Both the position numbers and the translations under genes were made by a program. Below the pieces are notes generated by a model. That model did no database searches. It was not told the origin of the DNA and worked only from the letters and a program-made list of their open reading frames with translations. A stretch of 64,000 nt of DNA, taken from Hirsutella rhossiliensis (lineage: Eukaryota > Ascomycota > Sordariomycetes > Hypocreales > Ophiocordycipitaceae). Of the stretch, positions 45,766 through 57,693 are shown piece by piece (the stretch's first letter is position 1; every line of letters starts with the position of its first letter). The DNA lies in NCBI RefSeq assembly GCF_020360975.1, contig NW_025408670.1, forward strand, positions 930,001 through 994,000, written 5' to 3'.

Positions 45766-46893
45766 ATGTCGCTCTTTGGTCAGTCCAAGGGCCTCGGCTC
45801 TGGCGGATTCTTCTCCCAATCGCAGCCCGCCCAGCAGCCGCAACCGACCCAGCAGACCAACAATGCCTTTGGCCAAACCCTGGGCGGCGGCCAGCAGGGC
45901 GGCGCGCTCGCCGCCTCTGCGATGCAGCCTCCTCAGCAGGTCCCGCAGATGCCCATTCTCGCGCAGTCGGCTGCCCAGCTGTCCAGCTCCCTCTGGCAAC
46001 CCGGCAAGGAGACGCCACGCAAGTCCCACGCACCTTTGATCGGGGCCCCGGCAGCTAACTTGACGACGCAGACCAGAAGCCGATTCTCGACCAGATCAAA
46101 CTCGTAATGGAGAAGTGGGACCCGGCCAACCCCAGCTGCGTCTTCAAGCACTACTTCTACAACAAAGTCGACGAAGCCCATATCCCCTTCTACAAGCCCC
46201 AGCCCTACGAAGACCCCCGCGAGTGGGAAGAGGCACTCCAGAAAAAGCCCGCGCCAGGCTTCATGCCTGTTCTCTGCTCGGGCTACGCCGGCGTCGCCGA
46301 TCGCCTCAAAACGCAGAAACGAGCCGTCTCCGAGTTCAACACGCGGCTGCATCAGGTCAACGGCAGCCTGGACGCAATTCTGCAACGCCACGAGCTCGAG
46401 ACTGAAGTGCGCGCTTTGGCGGCGCGGAGACGGCAGACGGCAATCAGCGAGCGGTGCCTGGCCCTGGCAGCGCGTGTGCAGGTCCTGCGAAACAGGGGCT
46501 ATGCATTGAGCGGGGACGAGGACGATCTCAAGAACAGACTGCAGAGCCTGGAGCGGGAGGTCCAGGACCCAGCGCTGGGGGCCAGAGAGGAGGAGCTGTG
46601 GAGCAGACTGATTGTGCTCCGGGGATACTCTGACCGGCTGAACAAGGCGATGGACCAGCCCGCCAGTGCAGAGAGTGAGGGACTGGACGCCGAGACTGAA
46701 GTCAAGGCCAAGAGGGTAAGCCAATCCCCCTTATTGGATACTACCCACCAGCTAGCACATTCGCTAACGACGCGAGCAGGTCATGGAAGACTACGAGAAG
46801 CAACTTCAGCATCTGAAGAAGGAACTGGAGGCACTGGGTGCCGATTTCGAGGAATGGGAGAAAAGCCACAATGCAAACCCCAAATCTAGATGA
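45766..46893 (+). CDS. NUP57: Nucleoporin Nup57/Nup54-like, central channel FG nucleoporin
   Basis: Three exons: 45766-46018, 46072-46715, 46780-46893. Joined 1011 nt, 336 aa. Residues 1-60 are a short Gln/Gly-rich FG region (SLFGQSKGLGSGGFF, NNAFGQ). The conserved core follows: SSSLWQPGKETPHQKPILDQ, then EKWDPANPSCVFKHYFYNKV, PRREWEEAL-like and a long heptad-rich coiled coil ending DYEKQLQHLKKELEAL. Known: Nup57/Nup54 forms a triple coiled coil with Nsp1 and Nup49 in the pore channel. Intron 1 (46019-46071) has donor GCAAGT and acceptor CAG with a GCTAAC branch, a GC-AG intron; only this join keeps the conserved core in frame. Intron 2 (46716-46779) is GTAAGC..CAG. Confidence 0.9.
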
Positions 46894-48230
46894 CGCAGTG
46901 TCGCGGGCAGCGATGAGCGCGAGAGGGGAGCGTCTGACAGCTTCGCGAGGACTGGAGTATATGCGATTTGACGAGGCCAGCTAGAGGGGAAACGGTGGCT
47001 ATAACTATGTTGCCATGTCTGGACCCGTCTATTCATGGTAGCAAGCAACATCTTGCGGGATTCTAGAACGCACATGGGCCCTGGGCGATGTTCCCAGGCC
47101 GCCGCCTGTCGCATCACCGAAATCTTTGACACTTGAGTCTATTTCGTGCTTTCATAGTCGCAGGTGGAGTTGGGAAGCCCTCCGAGCCAGGAAGCGTCAC
47201 TAAACGTCCGACGCGGGAGCCGTCAACGATATGGTACAGCTTCTCTCTATATGCAACTCTAGTAGGAAAAAAGCTCCCAGTCCGCTGTCAAGAGCTTGAC
47301 TCTCACCCCCGTTCATCGCTATGGGGACGTCCCGTTTCATCGTGTCATGCTGGGGCAGGCAAAGGCCGGGCCAGTCTCAAGTTTACGATCGTGCAACGAC
47401 AGGTCTAGAAGATCCTGCTGGCCATGTCAATGGCAAACGGCGCTACAGAGCAGACAGCAATCAGTATGGGTCGCAGACGAAGGACGCAACCGAGGACCTA
47501 CATAGATATAGCATGAAGGCGGTCGCGGCCACCTGCTGGACGGTGAAAGCCGCCTCAGCTTCCATGGCCCGAATCTCCTCGGGAGACTGTTGCGGGGGAG
47601 CGACTGCGAGGTAACGAGAGAAGAATAAGGTTAGCCTTCATCTTCTACAGCAAAAGTCATGGCATGGCGTAAAGGGACGTACAGCCTGCAAACATGGTGA
47701 GATTCGTGGTTTTTGATGCGAAAATTGCGTCGTGTTTGGTAACCGCAAGTTGGATGCTTTACGTAAAAACAGGGCGATTTCGGGCGCGCGGACTTGGGTC
47801 GAGCCGGGCAGCACCGGGCCGAGTGCAGCCGATGTACCTGTGGCGTACTCTATACGCGGCTGCATGACGACGATCGGGCCACTCAACGCGGGCAATGTAC
47901 CTCATACTTAGCGCTAGCCGAGGTGCAGAGAGCGTTATCGGTGGTGCGAAAAAAAAAAGCCCTCTTCTAGCCGCGATATCAGCATCTTCCCTCTCTCCTT
48001 GTCCTCTTCTTCTCTCGGTCTCCTTTTTGGCAGGCGGATCTTTCACTTGGCGCCGACTCCCCTCTCCAGAACGCACGTCGCCTCACTCCGGGGCCGGAGA
48101 GATCTGCAATCGCTGCAGGTAACTACCGACGCTCAACAGCCTGCTGGAGCAGCCCGGGCCTGATACCGCCGCCCATTGACTCACTCCAGCCCCTCTGCCG
48201 CTTGCGAATACCAGCGCTCGAGCCGCGGCA
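46894..48230. other. Intergenic, no supported gene
   Basis: 3' flank of the nucleoporin gene and upstream region of the glycine decarboxylase gene. A pyrimidine-rich leader (about 47960-48060) precedes the ATG at 48231. No RNA gene seen. Confidence 0.5.
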
Positions 48231-51200
48231 ATGTCGTCCAGACTGGTCCTCGCCGGGGCCGCCGCGCCGCGCCGCGCCTCCGTGCTGGTAGCCGGCCTCA
48301 TGTCTCACGGCCCTCTCGTCCCCCGCGGCGCGCGCTGCTATACCAAGACGACCCCGCCTACACACGTCAAAGCCCCCTATCGTGTTCGTCTGCACCCGGG
48401 CGTCGGCTTGGACGCCGACCCTAAACTCTTCAACGAAATGGAGCACGCCCGTGACAAGGACGAGGCGCCGTGGTTGGACTTTGTCGACCGCCACATCGGT
48501 CCACGACAAGAAGATATCGCCGAGATGCTCAAGGCCTTGGGCCCCGGTGCCGAAACCCTCGACTCCTTTGTCGGCCAGGTCATCCCCGAGGACGTCATGC
48601 TGCCGCCTCAGGTCCCGATCCAGCCCCGCAAGTTTAACGAGTACAACATCTTCAGGGAATACCAAAAATACCACAAGGCAAGCCGACAAATGTTGTGGAT
48701 GAACGGCGGCGGCTACTACCCGGTCGACACGCCGCCTGTCATCAAGCGCAACATGCTCGAGAACCCCGGCTGGTACACCAGCTACACGCCTTATCAGGCC
48801 GAAATCAGCCAGGGACGTCTTGAGTCGCTGCTCAACTTCCAGACCATGGTGTCGGATCTCACAGGCCTCCCAGTTGCCAACGCCAGCCTGCTCGACGAGG
48901 GGACGGCGGCTGCCGAGGCCATGACCATGTCACTCGCCAACCTCCCCAGCGCGCGGGCCAAGCGTCCAGGAAAGACCTATATCGTCTCCGACCGTATCCA
49001 CGAGAGTTCCTACCACGTCATGCTCGGCCGTGCCACGGGCTTCGACATCACCGTGCAGCTCATGGACCTGTCCGAACCGGGCGTCCATCAGAAGATTCAG
49101 GACCTCGGCGATGACTTGGTCGGTGTTCTCGCGCAGTACCCGGACACCGAGGGTGGCGTCGACGACTTCCGGGAGCTTGCCAAAGTCGTCCACGAGCAGG
49201 GCGCCTTGTTTAGCGTCGCCACGGACCTCCTCGCCTTGACTGTCCTGACTCCCCCGGGCGAGTGGGGTGCCGACATTGCCTTTGGCAACTCTCAACGATT
49301 TGGTGTTCCCCTGGGCTACGGTGGCCCGCACGCCGCTTTCATGTCGGTCAAGGAGTCCATCAAGCGGCGCTTGCCGGGCCGGCTCGTCGGCGTGTCCAAG
49401 GATAGGACCGGTGGGCGCGCTCTCCGTCTGGCCCTGCAGACGCGAGAGCAGCACATCCGGCGAGAGAAGGCGACCAGTAACGTGTGCACGGCGCAGGCTC
49501 TCCTGGCCAACATGGCGGCCATGTACGCTATCTACCATGGACCGGCCCAGCTCAAGCAGATGGCCTTCACCGGCATCAGATACGCCCGCATGTTGCAGGC
49601 CGCTGCCCAGCACTACGGTCTAAGGGTCACGACGCGCACCCTCGACCCTGAAGGGCGTGTCCTCTCCGATACCATAAGCATCCGCTTCCCCGAGGACAAG
49701 CCGGTTACTATTCTGCGCAAACAGCTGGAGGCGATCGGGGTCAGCAGTGGAAGGACCTGGGCAAATTGTCCCAACGTTGTTCTCGCCGTACCCTCGGTCC
49801 TCCATCTAAAGCAGTATCTGCGCATCGTCTGGGCTTTTAAGGAAGTCGCCACCAAAAACCTCTCGGACGACTCGAACGAAGTTAGCCGCAAAATCTGGAT
49901 TGAGCACACGGCCCAGTCACCGAAACAGGTGCTCGGGGAGATGCCTGATGCTGTCCGACGACAGTCTAGCTACCTGACGCACCCCGTCTTCAACTCGCAC
50001 CATAGCGAGACCGAGTTGCTACGGTATATGCACCATCTCCAGTCCAAGGATCTGTCACTAGTCCACTCCATGATACCCTTGGGCTCTTGCACCATGAAGT
50101 TGAACGGAACGGCCCAGATGGAGCTCATCGGCCTCAGGGCGTCCCATACTCACCCGCTCGGCCCTCGCGAAATGTCCAAGGGATACTTGACCCTCGTCAG
50201 CGCTCTCGGTGCTCAGCTCTCGGCCTTGACAGGCATGCACTCAACCTCGCTGCAGCCCAACTCGGGTGCCCAGGGTGAGTTCGCCGGGCTCCGCATCATT
50301 CGCCAGTATTTCGAGGATCACGGGGATCGTCAGGGAGTCAAGCGCGACATTTGCTTGATCCCCGTCTCCGCCCACGGCACCAACCCGGCGTCTGCCAGCA
50401 TGGCCGGCATGCGCGTCGTGCCCATCAAATGCGACTCGCAGACGGGCAACCTCGACTTGGAAGATCTCGAAGCCAAATGCAAGGAACACCGCGAGCAGCT
50501 CGGTGCCATCATGGTTACCTATCCCAGCACGTTTGGCGTCTTCGAGCCCAACATCCGCAAGGTCTGCGCCATGGTCCACGAATACGGCGGTTTGGTCTAC
50601 ATGGACGGAGCCAACATGAACGCCCAGATCGGCCTCACGTCTCCCGGGGCCCTCGGGGCGGATGTCTGCCACCTCAATCTGCACAAAACCTTCTGCATCC
50701 CTCACGGCGGTGGCGGCCCCGGCGTTGGCCCCGTCTGCGTCAAGGAGTTCCTCGCCGAATACCTCCCCCACAAGCTCGGCCAGATGCCCGTCGCTAGCGC
50801 CCACATTGGCAGCGCCAGCATTCTGCCCATCAGCTGGGCGTACATCGCGACCATGGGTAAGTCCTCTTTTCGCGTCTTGCCATCCTCTCCGCCCCATGCA
50901 GTACCCGGGGTGAGGGCTTGGGGCTCGAGTAGCTGACTGCGTATCATCCACAGCCGACGAGGGCCTTCGCAAGGCCACCCAGGTGGCTCTTCTGAACGCC
51001 AACTACGTTCTTGCCCGCCTCAAGGACCACTACCCTATCCTGTACACCAATGACCAGGGTCGGTGCGCGCATGAATTCATCCTTGATGCTCGGCCGTTCA
51101 AGGCCTCGAGCGGCATTGAGGCCGGCGACATTGCCAAGCGTCTGCAAGATTACGGCTTTCACGCCCCGACGATGAGCTGGCCCGTGCCCAACACGTTGAT

Positions 51201-51599
51201 GATTGAGCCCACCGAGAGCGAGAGCAAGGCGGAGCTCGACCGATACGTTGACGCCCTGATCAGCATTCGCCAGGAGATCCGCGACGTCGAGGAGGGCAAG
51301 CAGCCTCGCGAGGGCAACGTCCTCAAGAACGCGCCTCACACTCAGGCCGACTTGATCATGGGTGACGGCGAGGGCAAATGGGACCGCCCCTACACGCGAG
51401 AGCAGGCCGCGTACCCACTGCCGTACCTGCGGGAGAAGAAGTTTTGGCCCACGGTCACGCGTGTTGATGACAGTACGTGGCCGCCTCGTCTCTGAACCTC
51501 CCTCGAAGGAGCCCATGGCTAACGTTGACTATTGCAGCGTACGGCGACACCAACCTTTTTTGCACATGCCCTCCTGTAGAAGATACGACTGGCTTATAA
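48231..51599 (+). CDS. GCV2: Mitochondrial glycine dehydrogenase (decarboxylating), P-protein of the glycine cleavage system
   Basis: PLP enzyme that decarboxylates glycine and passes the aminomethyl group to the H-protein lipoyl arm. Three exons: 48231-50856, 50954-51472, 51538-51599; introns 50857-50953 (GTAAGT..CAG) and 51473-51537 (GTACGT..CAG). Joined 3207 nt, 1068 aa, the normal size for a eukaryotic P-protein. The N-terminal 40 residues are Arg/Ala/Ser-rich, a mitochondrial presequence. N-half: [36 protein letters not shown]-half: [16 protein letters not shown], [27 protein letters not shown] and the PLP lysine in [18 protein letters not shown] (Lys819). The C-terminus is [15 protein letters not shown]. 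Convergent with the WD40 gene downstream. Confidence 0.97.
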
Positions 51600-52421
51600 G
51601 CGCTGCTGAGCGAGACGCCCTCCAAGCCCTCCAAGTGGAGGGCAAACAGCGCTTCTGTTCAGCAGTCTCTGATCTCATTGTACTTTATTGTCTCGCCACA
51701 CACGTACGTGTGTGAACCAGAGATGGAAACCCGCAGAGTTTAACCTCTGTCCAGGGCCATAGACCTCGAGGACGGACGGGGGCGACTCAACCCGTCCCTC
51801 GTGCTGTTTTGTGTTTGCAGCAATTTCGATCTGGCCATGTATCACGCAATTGGAGTCTTGCCTTTGTTTTTGTCTCTTTGGAAAGGCGGAGGCGGTGGCA
51901 TTTTACCTTTTCCTTCTTTTCTGAAGGCACAGTTATCATTATGTGGAGCGGTCGCGGGCAAGCAGGCAAAGAGGATATATACATACACGTGTACGCTCGG
52001 GCACGCATTCAACATGTACGGCGTCTTTTGGCATACGAGCGGCTCTGGGCGGCGTGGAGTCAGTGGCGCGGGAAGAGGTGAAGCGAAAAGAAACAAAGAG
52101 TTAGACTTCAGAAGCTCACTTGGATGTGGGGAACACAAGTGGGATGGTTACGAGACACGAGGCTATGACGTCCCAGTCTTGATGTAGGAATTTGCAGATT
52201 CTGTTTCCTTGCTTCTTTTGCAAGTCTGTTGAAGCCCACTGCTCCGGGATAGACTCGTCATTCCTTTTATGTGCGCCGCCTCATCGTTGCAACCAAGAAA
52301 GGGAGTTGATATTCTGCCACATGCCATTGTCATCGTCGTCATCGTCAAATAGGACAAACCGTGACGCCAATTCAATCCACTGCGGGGAAGAAACCACTCC
52401 ATCACCCTCCCCAGCCAGTCT
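51600..52421. other. Intergenic between convergent genes, no supported gene
   Basis: 3' flanks of the glycine decarboxylase (+) and Sqt1-like (-) genes. Open frames here lack domains. Confidence 0.5.
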
Positions 52422-53972
52422 TCAGGCCTCAAACACCAAGGCCAACCCATCATCACCCGCCGTCACCACCCTCTCTCCAGTCTGACCCTGGACAAAGCCC
52501 AGGACGCCGCCCCCCTCGCCGTCGCCACGGTGGCCCCTCCACTCCTTCAGCAGCCCTGCGTCAGCAGCGGCACTCGAGCCCGTCGCACCGCCGGCGCGCA
52601 GATCCCAGCGGCGCACGACGCCGTCCATGCCGCAGCTGGTCAGGAGCCACGAGCCCGGGACGAAGTCGAGGCAGACGACGGAGTGGTCTTCGTGAGCCCC
52701 GACAATGTGGCGGCGCACGGCGAAGCGGCGGTTGGCGTCGTAGACGGCAATGGAGCCGTCGACGGAGCCGGCGGCCACGAGGGTGGTGGGCGGCGACGTG
52801 GACGTGACGGCGACGGCGAGGGTCTCGACGCTCTCGCCTTGCGTGTGCAGCGAGGCGAGGATCTGCCCCCCGGTCGAGGGGTCGGCGGCCGAGCCCTTGG
52901 CGCCGCGCGCTGCTTGCGGGCGGGATTGCGACGTGGTGCTGCCGGGCGAGGCGAGGCGCGGGAGGGAGACGATCTTGATGGCGCCGCCCGCGCCGCCCGC
53001 GGCGACAAAGGCGCCCTTGGGGTCGATGGCGACCGAGTACAGGCCGCCCTCGACCTCGAAGCGCTGGTCGCTGGCCGTCAACGACACGGCCGTCATGCCG
53101 TTATCGCCGACGAGGCCCTGGCCCGCGGCAAGGCCCCACACGTCCCAGACGTACAGGCTGCTGTCGTCGGCGACCGTGGCCAGTAGCTGGCCGTCGGGGG
53201 TCCAGGCGCCGGCGGTGCAGGAACCCGTGTGCAGGAAATAGGACTGGACAATCTGCAGAGGGGCGGCGGGGTCCGAGGGGTCGACGGCGTAGACCCAGAC
53301 GGAGCCGTCCGAGGCGCCGAGGGCGATGGCGTCGGGATGGGCGGGCGACGGGCAGGCGGCCAGCCAATTGACCTCCTCGACCTCGCGCGCCTCGCCCAGC
53401 AGCGCGACGGCGACGCCCTGGGCGCCATCGCCACCGGCGCCGTCAGCCCGTACGTCGACCTTCCAGGCGCGCACCCTGCCGTCGAGGCCGCCGCTGACGA
53501 GCACGTCGCCGCGCGGCAGGGTCCAGCACAGGGCGTTGATGGAGTCGGAGTGGCCGTCGAGGGCGAAGAGGCTCGCGAGCTGGGTCATGGTGGCGCGGGG
53601 CGCTGCCGCCGCCGCCGGATCGCTGGCGTAGCTCGCGGGCAGCACGGGGCGGGACGGGGCGGCGGCCGTGTCGAGCAGCCAGCCAGCGCCGGGGGCGTTG
53701 TCTTCGGGGCCGGCTGAGCCGCCGACGGCGACGAGGGCCAGGTGGAGCGGGTGCTGGGCGATGGCGAAGAGCGAGTCGGGCGGCAGGTCAAAGTAGGCAA
53801 TCGAGTCGTTTTGCAGCACCACCTCTTCCTCGTTGTCCGAGTCCATGGCCACGTCGCCGTCGTCGTTTGCCTCGGCAACCTCCTCGGCCGCGTCGTCGGC
53901 GGCCAGCATCTCGTCCATGTCCTCCTCCTCGTGTTCCCCGGGCCGCGGGACCCTGTCCTTGGCCGACGACAT
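52422..53972 (-). CDS. SQT1: WD40 protein, Sqt1/AAMP-like ribosome assembly chaperone
   Basis: 516 aa, intronless on the minus strand, start at 53972. The acidic N-terminus (DDAAEEVAEANDDGDVAMDS) leads into EEEVVLQNDSIAYFDL and DSLFAIAQHPLHLALV, the segment typical of Sqt1/AAMP orthologues. WD40 repeats follow to the end, for example GHSDSINALCW, VSGGLDGRVRAWKVD, ASDGSVWVYAVD, ATVADDSSLYVWDV, AGSVDGSIAVYDAN and TSCGMDGVVRRWDL. Known: Sqt1 is the dedicated chaperone of ribosomal protein uL16 (Rpl10) in 60S maturation. Ala/Gly-rich inserts (residues about 100-130 and 340-370) may be loops. Assignment to Sqt1 rather than another WD40 protein rests on the N-terminal motif. Confidence 0.87.
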   Translation of the reverse strand: MSSAKDRVPRPGEHEEEDMDEMLAADDAAEEVAEANDDGDVAMDSDNEEEVVLQNDSIAYFDLPPDSLFAIAQHPLHLALVAVGGSAGPEDNAPGAGWLLDTAAAPSRPVLPASYASDPAAAAAPRATMTQLASLFALDGHSDSINALCWTLPRGDVLVSGGLDGRVRAWKVDVRADGAGGDGAQGVAVALLGEAREVEEVNWLAACPSPAHPDAIALGASDGSVWVYAVDPSDPAAPLQIVQSYFLHTGSCTAGAWTPDGQLLATVADDSSLYVWDVWGLAAGQGLVGDNGMTAVSLTASDQRFEVEGGLYSVAIDPKGAFVAAGGAGGAIKIVSLPRLASPGSTTSQSRPQAARGAKGSAADPSTGGQILASLHTQGESVETLAVAVTSTSPPTTLVAAGSVDGSIAVYDANRRFAVRRHIVGAHEDHSVVCLDFVPGSWLLTSCGMDGVVRRWDLRAGGATGSSAAADAGLLKEWRGHRGDGEGGGVLGFVQGQTGERVVTAGDDGLALVFEA

Positions 53973-54581
53973 GGCCGATTCGCTGTTGTGTCTCTTGTTG
54001 CTTTCGGTCGTTGCAGGCCTTTGCGGGCTTTGCGTGGTTGACGAGCCGCGAGGAGAGAGAGATGCTATGTTCTTGTATGGCTTTAGCTATTGCCGTGATT
54101 GAAAACCCCCCGCTGCAGCTTTTTTTTTCCTGCTTCGAACCCCTCCATACGTCACGGCGGGCGGGCGCTGCTTGATAAGCAGGGTCTTCTTTATTAGCGG
54201 TGATAGTTTATAATCAGGCCTTCTCTCGAGGTCCACCAGCGCCGCTTTTGCCACAGAGATTGTCCTGCATGCGCCGGACGACGGACAAGATATCCTACGT
54301 CTCTGCAAAGAAAGCTTCCTTTTTCCCTCGTGGCTGGAACGAAACACCTCTGATAATTGCAGAGTGTCTTCAAGCTATGCCGTGGGCTGGACTGTGTCGA
54401 AAAGACGGGGGTATCTTGAAGCCATCCATCCCCTTGCACGCCAGCTCGTCTTCCAGAACCCGGCAGAGCTGTGTGCCTGGACAAGTCTCGGGTTCCGGAA
54501 GCCACCCCAAGCCGCCTTCGTCCCGTTAACGCCGGCCAGAAAGCCCAAATCCCTTCACTTCGAACAAGCCGTGAATGGCCA
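53973..54581. other. Intergenic, promoter of Sqt1-like gene and 3' flank of Spp1-like gene
   Basis: 609 bp. A T run at about 54119-54128 lies upstream of the Sqt1-like gene. No gene seen. Confidence 0.45.
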
Positions 54582-55969
54582 TCACCCGTCGACAACTTCC
54601 ACCCAATTCTTCTCCGCCTGCTTTCGCTTCCACCGCTCGCTCGCCGCCTCCCGCACGATGCTTTCCTCTTCCCCCCACTCGGCGGCCTGGTTCGCCATCT
54701 CGCGTATCTGATACTTGATCCCCAGGGGTAGCATCTTATGCCACCCGCTGTGCACTTTGCACCTTTTGCGCTCACACATGCCCTTGAAGGCCTCGTCTGG
54801 GCTGAGCGCATCACCGCCGAGCTTCGACTCCTTGAAGGTGGCCTGGCCCTCGGCTGACGCGGCGTACGCGGCAAAGGCGTCTCGCGCGGATATCGTGTCC
54901 AGCCTCGAGTCGTATCCGCAAATATCCTCGCCGAACCGACCGCCCGTGATGGCTGCTCGCCGGTGCTCCTGCGCGAGCTCCACAAGCCTGAGCATCTTGT
55001 CGCAGAGGACCGTTTCCTCTGCCAACTGGAAGCGGGCTTTCGAAGCATTGTCGAGAAACGTCTTCTCCTCGTCGCTCAAGATGCGAATGAGCGCATCATC
55101 TGCCCCAAGTCAGCGCACGCGTCATCCGCCAGCCGTGGCGTCATTCACTCACCTTTTCCGTCGTCGCCGGTTCCCTTGGGCAGGGCGCCGGAGAAGGGTA
55201 TCCTTGCGACCTTCCACGTGCCATCCTCGCCAACGCTCCCCAGGTCGCTGTTGAGGATGGCCATGAGCTCATCCTGAGAAAGATGCTGTTGGTTCAGCCC
55301 GGCTTTGGGCTGGGCCTTGGGCAGTCTCGCCACCATGCGCTCCCACCAGGTTTGTGCGTGTTCGCTGGAGCAAAAGACGCTCGGCTGATTGTGCGTGAGG
55401 CGGGCGGGCTTGCGGCATGCTCCCAGGGCGCAAGCCTTCTTGTATATGGTGACGAGGTTGCCCTTTGTGCACAAGGGGCAAACAAATTTTTCAATCAGAG
55501 CCTCGCCAATCTCCTTGTTGATGTTGATGCACTCGCCGTGGAACCAGTCCTCGCAGTTCTCGCAGCAGATCATCCAGCGGTGGTCGTCGGGGCCGCGGCA
55601 GAGGCAGTAGGGCCCATTGTCCGACTCGTCGTCGCCCGATGCCTCGTCGCCCCCTCGCCCACCCGGCCCCGATTTGGACTTTTTGGGTTTCCTGTTCGAT
55701 TCGCCATTCCTAGTGCGCTTGGGCCCTTTCTTTACCGCGGATGCCGTACCTTTTTTCTTTGGAGGATGTGCGGCGGCCGTCGTCGGTGCTGGATCTGGCG
55801 CTTCGGTGGAAGGGAGGGGGGCGGGGGACGATGACGGCTTGAACGGCGGAGGCGCGACGTCTTGTACAGTAGGACGAGGTGATTCGGGGCCGTTTCGCGT
55901 CTCTGCGGCCTCGTCAATGAGTGCAAAGCGAGGCTGGTCGTAGAAAATGGGCGCCGGGGCTTGATCCAT
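54582..55969 (-). CDS. SPP1: PHD-finger protein, Spp1/CFP1-like subunit of COMPASS (Set1 H3K4 methyltransferase)
   Basis: Two exons on the minus strand: 55153-55969 and 54582-55099, intron 55100-55152 (GTGAGT..CAG, 53 nt). Joined 1335 nt, 444 aa. A Pro/Ser-rich and basic N-terminus (PKKKGTASAVKKGPKRTRNG) looks nuclear. The C4HC3 PHD finger spans about residues 121-167 (YCLCRGPDDHRWMICCENC to CPLC) with Trp residues suited to an aromatic cage for H3K4me3. A family-specific second zinc segment, CALGACRKPAR...FCSSEH..WWE, follows at about 180-220, then a long helical C-terminus with CERKRCKVHSGWHKM near the end. Known: Spp1 reads H3K4me3 and stimulates Set1 and, in yeast, meiotic break formation. 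Divergent from the Sco1 gene. Confidence 0.9.
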
Positions 55970-56318
55970 GGCCTATTGAAGCTGAGCTTGGCGATTCGGC
56001 TATTGCCCCGTCAAGTTTTGCACTCTGGCCACTCAGTCTGCCCCGGACATGGTGAGCTGAAGATGCTCGCACGGCATCCGCGCCTTGATGAGTATCCCGA
56101 GACGAGTCAACGGGATGAATTAGCTTTGGCAAGGATGCCCTCGTCGGAGGTCAACGATGAGGGACGACATGGCCCCTTGAGCGAGGTGACTAAGCGTTAT
56201 CCGCTCCTTATCGATAGCACCCGCCTCGGCAAATTCTCGGTGGCGCAACGGCCCATCCAGAGCTCTTCTCTTCAAGCTGCTCCTCCAGAAGCTCGTCTCG
56301 CCAGCCTCAGAGATCGCC
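55970..56318. promoter_or_regulatory. Shared divergent promoter, Spp1-like / Sco1
   Basis: 349 bp between the ATGs at 55969 (-) and 56319 (+). I recognise no TATA box. Overlapping ORFs here are shadows. Confidence 0.45.
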
Positions 56319-57304
56319 ATGTCCCATCTAGCCACGGCATCAAGAGCCCTCCTCGGCAGGAATATTGCTCGCCAATGCCAACGCTGTTTTTCCAGCAGCG
56401 CGCTGCAGCCGATGCAGCTGCGGTCGACGACACTCCTCCGGTCACCGATTCGGACGAGACCACCGATTGCGCAGAGGCGGACGTACAAGACGGTCGAAGA
56501 GGCAAAGAGCCGGCATCGAACAGGTGTATGATGGGCCTTTTTCCGGCGCATGCTATTGAGGGTGAGGCCGCTGACAAGTCTCTCCTAGCCCTTCTCGTGG
56601 AAAGCAATCCTCATCTTCGTCGGCACCTGTTCGGCACTGGTGTGGTACTTTGAGTATGAAAAGGCTCGCATGCAGAGGAAGAGAATAGCAGAGGCGTCCA
56701 AGGGCGTCGGCAGGCCCAAGGTCGGAGGCGAGTTTGCGCTCGTGGACCAGAACGGGAATCCATTTACCAGCGAGATGATGAAGGGCAAATACTCTCTCGT
56801 ACGTCCTCCAGCTTGTTGCGCCGAGGAGCTGCCTCTTTTCCCTCGACGCTTGACTGACTGGTACCTTTGCTGCGACAGGTTTACTTTGGCTTCACACGAT
56901 GCCCGGACATTTGCCCGGAAGAACTGGACAAGATGGCTCGGGTGCTCGATCTGGTTGAAGAAAAGGCCCCTGGCCCTCTGCTTCCAATCTTTGTGACGTG
57001 CGACCCTGCGCGTGACGACCCTCCATCTCTCAAGAGCTATCTCTCCGAGTTCCACCATTCCTTTGTGGGGCTCACGGGCACCTATGACCAGATCAAGGAC
57101 CTGTGCAAGAAATACAGAGTCTACTTTAGCACGCCCAAGGATGTGCAGCCGGGACAGGACTACCTGGTGGACCACAGCATCTACTTCTACCTCATGGACC
57201 CCGACGGTGACTTTGTCGAGGCCCTGGGCCGGCAGCACTCGCCTGACCAGGCGGCGCAACTGATCCTGGGACACATGAAGGATTGGAAGGGGCGGAGAGA
57301 ATGA
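56319..57304 (+). CDS. SCO1: Sco1 copper chaperone for cytochrome c oxidase assembly
   Basis: Inner-membrane protein delivering copper to the CuA site of Cox2. Three exons: 56319-56525, 56589-56798, 56879-57304; introns 56526-56588 (GTATGA..TAG) and 56799-56878 (GTACGT..CAG). Joined 843 nt, 280 aa. The presequence MSHLATASRALLGRNIARQC is Arg/Ser/Ala-rich without acids. One membrane span follows (AILIFVGTCSALVWYFEYEK, about 74-93). The thioredoxin-like domain has the copper ligands CPDIC (Cys147, Cys151) and His238 in LVDHSIYFYLMDP, all present. FGFTRCPDICPEEL and TCDPARDDP are family hallmarks. Confidence 0.95.
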
Positions 57305-57439
57305 GCAGGATGGGGGTTCGTCTGCCCAAGGGATCGACGATGACGTCGGAGGCCTTCGTGGGCGTGTAAAGTAGTGTCAAGAAATGGGCCCTTTGATGGC
57401 GTCGACGCTCTCAATCCTAAATGTACAATTCAACAACGG

Positions 57440-57445
57440 AATAAA
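57440..57445 (+). terminator. Putative poly(A) signal of Sco1 gene
   Basis: AATAAA 136 bp after the stop codon, followed by an A-rich stretch. Confidence 0.4.
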
Positions 57446-57693
57446 GAAGAAAAGAAAATGCGACAGGAAGATAGCTGAAACCAAACCGATACGCTGTCCT
57501 GCATCAGCATCGTTGCATTGTCGTTACGCCCAAGGCCCGTTTTATCACTCGCAGGGGTTCGCTGATCTAAGCCAAGCTACGGGAGGCGGACCCGTCTGAC
57601 CGACACGATGGAAACTCGGAGTAGGCATTGACTGGCCGCAGAGTCTCTCCAGTACCGATTTTCAGCTGCCCCTGCTTCCCGACAAGGACAGCC

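Noticed and set aside
45034..46029. 331-codon minus-strand ORF
   Set aside because: It overlaps the spliced complex I subunit and the nucleoporin gene; no domain, a shadow.
52530..53717. Long + strand ORFs opposite the WD40 gene (52530-53186, 53229-53717)
   Set aside because: Shadows of the GC-rich Sqt1-like gene; Gly/Arg/Ala-rich with no family features.
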